DNA of 31,715 bases, from the NCBI GenBank assembly GCA_965602045.1, contig CBFCXR010000009.1, forward strand, positions 1 through 31,715, given 5' to 3'. Positions 25,713 to 31,715 of this stretch are shown piece by piece. Every line of letters begins with the position of its first letter. Position 1 is the first letter of the stretch. The stretch is from G020354785 sp965602045 (GTDB taxonomy: Bacteria > Bacteroidota > Bacteroidia > Bacteroidales > UBA10428). The notes below the pieces were generated by a model. That model saw only the letters and a program-made list of their open reading frames with translations, was not told where the DNA came from and did no database searches. The translations under genes and the position numbers were made by a program.

Positions 25713-26201
25713 ATGAAAATTAGTTTAAACATGAAATATATATTTGGTTTTATATTATTAATTATACTCACCTTAAATGCTTTCTCGCAAGATTGTACAG
25801 GCTATCATCAATTTCATTGTCAGTATGCCGATTATACATTCTTTTATAGCAGACAATCAAAGAGCGCCCTCTTCAAACGTGGTCAGTCTTCAGAGCTAAG
25901 AATTATCGCCTACGGCGGAGAAGATTATTATATAGCAGTATGTGCTCACAGAAAATTTGGTAATATACATTTAGTAATCAAGGAAGATAGTGAAGATAGT
26001 ACTCTTATATATGATAATGCAGATTATGAATATAATGAATCCATTAATTTCACTAATGAGGTTACCCGAAATTTGATTATTGAAGTTTCTGTACCCGAAG
26101 ATGCTGCAAAAGATAATAAAGAAAGAAGATGCGTAGGAGTTGTTGTACAGTTTCGAAAGACGGATTTTGATTTAAAGAAATCAAAAAGTACCGGATTTTA
26201 A
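25713..26201 (+). CDS. small secreted four-cysteine protein, copy B
   Basis: A paralogue of 8419-8862. The frame is open from TTG 25698, but ATG 25713 (MKISLN) or ATG 25731 (MKYIFG) are more likely starts; both keep the signal peptide that ends in AFSQ. From ATG 25713 it is 162 residues, with cysteines 28, 36, 77 and 140. The spacing (7, 40 and 62 residues between) matches copy A. Shared elements include 'Y.IAVC' and 'LIYDN'. Compared with copy A it has extra residues at the C-terminus (KKSKSTGF). It follows the lipoprotein by about 20 bases, so the two are cotranslated. Confidence 0.82.
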   Translation: MKISLNMKYIFGFILLIILTLNAFSQDCTGYHQFHCQYADYTFFYSRQSKSALFKRGQSSELRIIAYGGEDYYIAVCAHRKFGNIHLVIKEDSEDSTLIYDNADYEYNESINFTNEVTRNLIIEVSVPEDAAKDNKERRCVGVVVQFRKTDFDLKKSKSTGF

Positions 26202-26231
26202 TATTTTTCAGTTATATGTCCATATTATCAT

Positions 26232-26239
26232 TACATTTG
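26232..26239 (+). promoter_or_regulatory. -7 element (TACATTTG) before the flippase-like gene
   Basis: TACATTTG at 26232-26239 fits TAnnTTTG and lies 46 bases before ATG 26286. No TTG is found about 20 bases upstream. If active it separates this gene from cassette B. Confidence 0.35.
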
Positions 26240-26285
26240 CAATATTTTTAATTAAAGTAATTTTAAGAGCTAAATAAAAGTTTTT

Positions 26286-27308
26286 ATGACAAAAAGGATT
26301 TTAAATATTCTTAAGTATATTGTATTATTTGGAATCGGAGCATTTATTTTTTATAAAATATATAAAGGAGAGTGGGGCAAAGTAAAAGAAGCACTTAAAA
26401 ATATTAACTACTTTTGGATTGGTGTTTCTATATTTTTTAGTATTCTAAGTCAGATTAGCAGGGCAATAAGGTGGAATATGTTAATCAGGCCCCTCGGCTA
26501 TAATCCGCGTTTCAGAAACACTTTTCTATCAGTGCTGGTTCTTTATCTTGTTAATCTTATTGTACCAAGAGGTGGAGAAGTGGCACGTTGTATTGTGCTA
26601 TCCAAATCGGATAAGATTCCTTTTACAAAATTAGTAGGTACAGTATTTGTTGAAAGGCTGGCTGATCTTATTACACTAACCATTTTGTCAATAATAATTT
26701 TAATCTCACAAATTAGTCTGTTGATTAAATTATATAATTCTATTAAGGCAGTCCAGACAGGCATTTCAAAAATATTTAGTATAGAGACTCTTATTATTGT
26801 AATTGCTCTGTTATTAGTTTTTTTGGCAGGCCTTTTTCTGTTCAGAATAATAATTAATAAAAATTCAAATAAAGACAGAACCTTTATATTAAAATTAAAA
26901 GAACTAAAAAAGAATATTGTTGAAGGTGTAAAATCTATCGCAAATCTAAAAAACAAATGGAATTTTATAGGCCATACGCTTTTAATTTTTCTATTGTGGC
27001 TGTTAATGCTTTACGTTATTTTTCTGGCTTTTGAACCTACCAGTCAACTATCAATATGGAATGGTATTGTTACTTTTCTGATAGGGGGATTGGCAATGTT
27101 ATTACCTATTAGCGGAGGTATTGGTATATGGCATTTAGCTGTTAGCTATACCCTGGTAATATTTGGCATTTCAATTGATAATAGTGAAATTTTTGCATTG
27201 ATAGCACATTCTACAACAAATCTTATATATTTGTTGCTTGGATTAATAGCTTATATCTGGCTATTTGCATTGAATAGTAAAATGTTTAAGTTAACAAAAA
27301 CAGAATAG
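26286..27308 (+). CDS. flippase-like membrane protein (LPG synthase TM / UPF0104 family)
   Basis: A 340-residue polytopic protein with about eight hydrophobic segments. Family marks are 'SRAIRWNMLIRPLG' (58-71), PRGGE (94-98) followed by AR, and 'VFVERLADL'. This is the AglD/MprF-N-like 'lysylphosphatidylglycerol synthase transmembrane region' family. Members are thought to flip lipids or lipid-linked sugars; no aminoacyl-transferase domain is present here, so lipid aminoacylation is not implied. It follows cassette B on the same strand with 84 bases between. Substrate unknown. Confidence 0.88.
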   Translation: MTKRILNILKYIVLFGIGAFIFYKIYKGEWGKVKEALKNINYFWIGVSIFFSILSQISRAIRWNMLIRPLGYNPRFRNTFLSVLVLYLVNLIVPRGGEVARCIVLSKSDKIPFTKLVGTVFVERLADLITLTILSIIILISQISLLIKLYNSIKAVQTGISKIFSIETLIIVIALLLVFLAGLFLFRIIINKNSNKDRTFILKLKELKKNIVEGVKSIANLKNKWNFIGHTLLIFLLWLLMLYVIFLAFEPTSQLSIWNGIVTFLIGGLAMLLPISGGIGIWHLAVSYTLVIFGISIDNSEIFALIAHSTTNLIYLLLGLIAYIWLFALNSKMFKLTKTE

Positions 27309-27836
27309 TCTGGCTTAAGCCCTTATGAAAAAGCAAATACATAAATTCCGGAATTTCTGTTTCATGCAATATCAATCGAATCCAAAAAGCAAATATTTGT
27401 ATTAATTAGTTGTATATTCAAAACTTTATTAATTTTTGTACAACAATAGGTTAAATAATGAGATACAATACAAATAAATCAGGTTTCTTCTTTTTCTTTT
27501 AAATTTTTTTATATATTTGAACTTTTTATTGATAAATTATTTCTGAATAACGGATATTTATTTTGAAATATTAAAGATTTGAATTCTGATAATTTTTCAG
27601 ATTGATTGCTGACCAACATTACTACTACCTTAACATCCCTTATTAAATATTAACAAGGGCAAGAACTCTAAAATTAGAGAATAATACTAATAAGTTAATT
27701 CTTATAAAAGTATCTTAGGTAAATATATAATTTACTTAAATGTTATTTATTATGATATTATTATTACTATAATACTGGCCTATTGTTAGATAGATTTTTA
27801 TTTACATATTTTATAAACCCTATTAATTGAAAAAAA
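27309..27836. other. gene-free 528-base region before the protease gene
   Basis: The region is AT-rich and has no convincing ORF. It holds a 14-base perfect palindrome AAATTCCGGAATTT (27343-27356), a possible -7 element TATATTTG (27512-27519) without a matching TTG, a hairpin with arms CCCTT.TTAA/TTAA.AAGGG (27637-27659) and a second small hairpin ctcta/tagag (27666-27679). These may form a structured leader for the downstream gene; this is inference. Confidence 0.5.
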
Positions 27837-30800
27837 ATGTCTGCAAAAAGAAAAATTTGGTTATTGAGTTTAGTTTACTTATTTATTAGTATAACCGTTG
27901 GATTTTTAAATAAAGCAAATAGTCAGCAATTAGCTGATCAACCTCTGGATTGGATGTCGCAAGTTAAAACTGCCATTTCCAGCACTTCATTACAAAAGAT
28001 TCCCGCAACTGTCCGATCATTAATCAATGCACCGGCTGAATATCTGGAAATGAATTCCAGATTTATGCAGATTACGAAAATTGGAACAGACCAACCGGAA
28101 ATCGCCCTTCTTGTTAAATTTAATGGAAATATAAAAAGTTTAGAATCTGCTGGAGCAAAAATAGGATCTAAGATAGGCGATATTTACACTGTGAATATCC
28201 CAATAAATCGTATGGGTGATCTGGCAGCCCTGAAAAATGTAGTATGTATTGAGCCATCTATGAAGGCTTACCCTACATTAGATAATAGTATTATAGAGAA
28301 CAAAGCGAATCTGGTGCATCAAGGTAATTATGGAACCACGCCTCCAGTTTATTCAGGTTATACTGGCAAGGATGTAATAGTAGGTGCTATTGACTCAGGA
28401 ATTGACTGGGAACACGAAGATTTTATTGATGATAATAACAATACTTCAAGAATACTCTATATTTGGGATCAGACACTAACTCCTCAAAATGGTGAATACA
28501 ATCCTTCAGGATTCACATATGGTGTTGAATATACCCAGACACAATTAAATAATGAGATCGATGGCAGTCCTGCCGGTTTTGTACGTACTGAAGATACTGA
28601 CGGGCATGGAACTCATGTTACGGGAATAATTGCAGGAGACGGTTCCAGCACAGGAGGAGGAATACCAAATTACACTTACGTAGGAATGGCTCCACAGGCA
28701 GACATCTTATTTGTTAAAACCGGCTTTTATTTCAACGAAATTATAGATGGGATTCATTATGCCATGCAAAAAGCCGATATATTAGGAAAACCTCTGGTCA
28801 TAAATTTAAGTTTAGGCAGCCAGTATGGTGCTCATGACGGTACAAGCTTATTTGACCAGACAATTGACAATGCTGTCAACACGGGAAAAGTGACTATTGT
28901 CGTTTCTGCAGGCAATGAGGGTACTGATGTTGCACATGGCAGTTATATTCATGCTGAAGGGAATGTGACAACGGATTCGACAAGTACAATGACATTTTCA
29001 GTTCCATCCTATTCAGCAAACAGTAGCGCAGGAAACGACCTTATATTAATTGATATGTGGTATCAGGGAGGAGATGATATAAACGTTAAAATAAATACTC
29101 CCAACGGATATACATGGGATGCCAATACAGGCTCTGACAATAATAACAATGCTCTTAATTCACTTGATGGTGCTATTTATATTGATAATGCAGTAAATGG
29201 TCTTGATACAAACAATTTTGATCGCGAGTGCTATATACAAATTTGGGATTATTATTCATACAAGACACCGGAATCAGGTACATGGACCATTACCATTACA
29301 GGGAATAACATTACCGAGAGCGGCCATTTTGATTCCTGGATTTTTGCCAGCGAGCTAGGGAATGAAAATTCATACTTTACATCCTCATCAGGCTCTAACA
29401 GGGAAGTAATTGGATCACCCAGTGCTGCAGAACAGGCAATAACTGTAGCTGCACACACTGTAACTAACTCATGGGTGGATTATTGGGGATCCTCCCATAC
29501 ATATACTGATGCAGTTCTAAATGACCTGGCATTTTTCAGCAGCGCAGGACCAACACGTGATGATCCTGGTTATCTTACAGGAAGGCAGAAACCAGATATA
29601 TGTGCCTCAGGTTTTGGAGTAATTTCAGCACGTTCATCAGATGCTACCGGGACAAGTAGCTCCACTTCACGGAATGAAGACGGGAAACACCTTATGATGT
29701 CAGGTACAAGTATGTCCTCCCCTATGGTTGCTGGCGCTGTAGCTCTTATGATGGATAAAGATCCGACCCTTAGCGGACAGCAAATCAAAACATACCTCGG
29801 TAATTCAGCTATATCAGATGCTTTTACCGGCAGTGTGCCGAATAATCTCTGGGGATATGGAAAACTGGATATTTATGAAACCATGCAACAATTCGACCCA
29901 CCGGAACAAGCACTAAAAATATTTCCTTCATCACAGACTCAATATGAGTTTGCAGGTGATACTGCTTCTTATATTTTAACAATAAAGAATCTGGGTTCCC
30001 AAAGTGACAGCTATGACCTTACAGTTTCCGGGAACACATGGCCAACATCAATCTGGGATAATACAGGAACAACAGAAATTATAAGTACAGGGACTATCAG
30101 CCCGGATGTAGAATTTATTATTATTGTTAAAGTTCAAATACCTGCAGAAAGTGTGCCTGATGATAATGATGAAGCAATTGTCAGAGCTACATCAAACGGT
30201 AATTCTGAAGTATATGCCGAATCAATCATTAATACCGGTGTAGCCCACCCGAGCGGCACTTTGCCCTGGTCAGACGACTTTTCCTCATTAACGTTAGATG
30301 ATGTTAAATGGACTTCAAACACAGGGACTGCTGAAGTTAACGACAATGGGGCTAATGAACCTAGTTCACCTTATTCATTAAACCTTAACGGAAATAGTAC
30401 CGGTGGAGATGATATTCAATCACAGTTTATTGATCTTTCAGGTAAGGAGAATGTAATTTTAAGCTACTATTACCAGCAAACAGGTGAAGGAGATTCACCT
30501 GAAATCGATGATGATCTTTGGGTAGACTATTACAGCCCTTCAGAAAGCTGGATTAACCTGCGCCAGCATGCGGGAAGCGGTTCGGATATGAGTTCTTACG
30601 TGCAGGAACAGGTCTCGTTACCTCCTGATGCCATGCATAAACAATTCAGGATTCGATTTCATAATTCAGGTACTTCAGGAGAATACGATGACTGGTTCAT
30701 AGATGATGTATCATTAAATATTGTATCTCCACCGGACATTACAGTTACGCCTGCCAGTATAACAGAAACATTATCTGTCGGGGATAGTACTGTTAAAATA

Positions 30801-31715
30801 CTGGAAATTGAAAATTCAGGTGCAGGAGACTTAAATTATAATATTTCAATTGAGTACAATAATCCTGTTTCAGCCATTGATTATTTAAAATTATCAGGTA
30901 ATACTCATAAAATCAATGAACAAATTTCAAGAAGTGAGTATAGTACTGCTTCATTAAGTTTAAATGAAAATAATAAGCTTACTTCTTCAACCGGCTCTTT
31001 ACAAATTCACAAACAAAACGCTATTAAAGAAAATGAACTCGATATGATTAGCTATCATCCTGCTAAAATCAATAATAAGATAAAAAATGTAAAAAATGGA
31101 AATACTATTTACGTAGATGTAAATAATACAAGCGGTATTGAGGATGGTACACCGGAACATCCGTACAGATTAATACAAACTGGTATTAATAATGCATCAA
31201 ATGGCTATGTTATTATTGTAAGGCAGGGAATATACAATGAGAACAATATAAGTGTCAATAAAAGCGTAACCCTGCAAGGAAATGGAGCAATTATTAATGG
31301 GAATGAAATTGGAGATTTAATCAAAGGATTTATGTTACATCAGGGAGTACAGGGTGCTATTATCAACAACTTTATTATTACTAATTGCTATTGGCCAATT
31401 TTTGTTTACGGCACAAGTGGAGGTGGTAATCAAATTATTAATAACACATTAGCCTATAATGCCAGTACTGGTATCCCTATCTTCAATGATTGTATTATAA
31501 TGAACAATATTGTCACTTTCAATGGAGGATTTGGTATCTGTTACTATGAAGGAGTTCTCCAAAATTCTTATAATGATATCTATGGTAATAGCCTGTCAAA
31601 TTGGTATGATTGTACTTCTGGCACAGGAAGTTTTTCCAGTGATCCATTATTTGTTAATCAAGCAGGTAATGATTTTCATCTTCAGTCAGGGTCACCATGT
31701 ATAGATGCCGGTAAT
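27837..31715 (+). CDS. secreted subtilisin-like (S8) protease with beta-sandwich and beta-helix domains, partial at right edge
   Basis: An open frame of 1293 codons from ATG 27837 reaches the window edge without a stop. A signal peptide (about 1-30, ending NSQ) and a propeptide precede an S8 domain. The catalytic triad is Asp186 (AIDSGID), His257 (DGHGTHVTG) and Ser625 (SGTSMSSPMVAG), with oxyanion Asn360 (SAGNEG). About 260 residues separate the Asn and the Ser, which implies a beta-sandwich insert. After the protease come a CARDB-like region, a MAM/jelly-roll-like region ('FRIRFHNSG...DDWFIDDVSL'), an 'ITVTPASI' sandwich, and from about residue 1090 a right-handed beta-helix ending SPCIDAG. 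By eye it is richer in G+C than its neighbours. A C-terminal sorting domain may lie beyond the edge. Confidence 0.92.
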   Translation, partial: MSAKRKIWLLSLVYLFISITVGFLNKANSQQLADQPLDWMSQVKTAISSTSLQKIPATVRSLINAPAEYLEMNSRFMQITKIGTDQPEIALLVKFNGNIKSLESAGAKIGSKIGDIYTVNIPINRMGDLAALKNVVCIEPSMKAYPTLDNSIIENKANLVHQGNYGTTPPVYSGYTGKDVIVGAIDSGIDWEHEDFIDDNNNTSRILYIWDQTLTPQNGEYNPSGFTYGVEYTQTQLNNEIDGSPAGFVRTEDTDGHGTHVTGIIAGDGSSTGGGIPNYTYVGMAPQADILFVKTGFYFNEIIDGIHYAMQKADILGKPLVINLSLGSQYGAHDGTSLFDQTIDNAVNTGKVTIVVSAGNEGTDVAHGSYIHAEGNVTTDSTSTMTFSVPSYSANSSAGNDLILIDMWYQGGDDINVKINTPNGYTWDANTGSDNNNNALNSLDGAIYIDNAVNGLDTNNFDRECYIQIWDYYSYKTPESGTWTITITGNNITESGHFDSWIFASELGNENSYFTSSSGSNREVIGSPSAAEQAITVAAHTVTNSWVDYWGSSHTYTDAVLNDLAFFSSAGPTRDDPGYLTGRQKPDICASGFGVISARSSDATGTSSSTSRNEDGKHLMMSGTSMSSPMVAGAVALMMDKDPTLSGQQIKTYLGNSAISDAFTGSVPNNLWGYGKLDIYETMQQFDPPEQALKIFPSSQTQYEFAGDTASYILTIKNLGSQSDSYDLTVSGNTWPTSIWDNTGTTEIISTGTISPDVEFIIIVKVQIPAESVPDDNDEAIVRATSNGNSEVYAESIINTGVAHPSGTLPWSDDFSSLTLDDVKWTSNTGTAEVNDNGANEPSSPYSLNLNGNSTGGDDIQSQFIDLSGKENVILSYYYQQTGEGDSPEIDDDLWVDYYSPSESWINLRQHAGSGSDMSSYVQEQVSLPPDAMHKQFRIRFHNSGTSGEYDDWFIDDVSLNIVSPPDITVTPASITETLSVGDSTVKILEIENSGAGDLNYNISIEYNNPVSAIDYLKLSGNTHKINEQISRSEYSTASLSLNENNKLTSSTGSLQIHKQNAIKENELDMISYHPAKINNKIKNVKNGNTIYVDVNNTSGIEDGTPEHPYRLIQTGINNASNGYVIIVRQGIYNENNISVNKSVTLQGNGAIINGNEIGDLIKGFMLHQGVQGAIINNFIITNCYWPIFVYGTSGGGNQIINNTLAYNASTGIPIFNDCIIMNNIVTFNGGFGICYYEGVLQNSYNDIYGNSLSNWYDCTSGTGSFSSDPLFVNQAGNDFHLQSGSPCIDAGN

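Noticed and set aside
26543..26956. 137-codon minus-strand ORF inside the flippase-like gene
   Set aside because: Antisense to a recognised membrane protein family, with no motif of its own.
27312..27321. GGCTTAAGCC palindrome just after the flippase-like gene as a terminator
   Set aside because: The stem is only three pairs with a four-base loop and no T-run follows.
27324..27404. Short ORF of 26 codons starting MKKQIHKFRNF after the flippase-like gene
   Set aside because: Very short, overlaps the 14-base palindrome, has no ribosome site and no recognisable feature.
29252..30346. Three minus-strand ORFs of 68-72 codons under the protease gene
   Set aside because: They lie opposite the intact S8 reading frame, which contains the triad motifs, and carry no recognisable domain.
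31510..31704. 64-codon plus-strand ORF near the right edge
   Set aside because: It is out of frame with the protease gene, which continues through this stretch with beta-helix sequence and a SPCIDAG motif.
1..31715. CRISPR array, tRNA, rRNA, insertion sequence, prophage or DnaA-box origin
   Set aside because: No regularly spaced repeats, cloverleaf, transposase, integrase or clustered DnaA boxes were seen. recF here is not next to dnaA or dnaN.

Overview
The window is strongly AT-rich and reads as chromosomal DNA of a Bacteroidota member, probably Bacteroidales/Marinilabiliales-like. The evidence is the gene order ribH, TPR protein, recF, DUF721, ndk; a Bacteroidales-type ECF sigma factor; a DUF4197 lipoprotein; and several TAnnTTTG promoter elements of the kind used by this phylum. 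The organism assignment is inference from gene content. No tRNA, rRNA, CRISPR array, transposase or prophage gene was seen.

Layout. Positions 1-6288 are mostly housekeeping: a TetR-like regulator cut by the left edge, ribH, a membrane-anchored TPR protein, recF with a DciA/DUF721 gene, ndk, a TMTC-like GT-C membrane protein with TPRs, and nth. Positions 6419-9767 are accessory envelope genes: a secreted metzincin-like protein lacking the catalytic Glu, a lipoprotein, a four-cysteine secreted protein, and a DUF4197 lipoprotein. Positions 9828-14618 hold uvrA (minus strand), a sigma factor that starts with TTG, a small acidic ORF and the YggS/PLPBP gene. Positions 14615-21144 are five minus-strand genes: a response regulator, a POTRA/beta-barrel outer-membrane protein, pabB, tilS and a HEAT-like protein. 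Positions 21502-27308 run on the plus strand: a large TerB/FHA-like ABCG-type transporter, a second copy of the lipoprotein plus four-cysteine pair, and a flippase-like (LPG synthase TM) protein. From 27837 to the right edge lies an unfinished gene of at least 1293 codons for a secreted subtilisin-like protease with beta-sandwich and beta-helix domains.

The most unusual content is as follows. (1) A two-gene cassette, lipoprotein plus four-cysteine secreted protein, is present twice about 17 kb apart with nearly invariant cysteine spacing. (2) The response regulator's PP2C/SpoIIE-like output domain appears to have lost all three metal-binding Asp residues to Asn. (3) The secreted metzincin-like protein has HNxxH instead of HExxH. 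(4) The beta-barrel protein's signal peptide seems to be encoded upstream of its first ATG, with no standard start codon. The genes at 19966-27308 could form an envelope module (regulator, transporter, lipoprotein/secreted pair, flippase-like protein), but that link rests on neighbourhood only.
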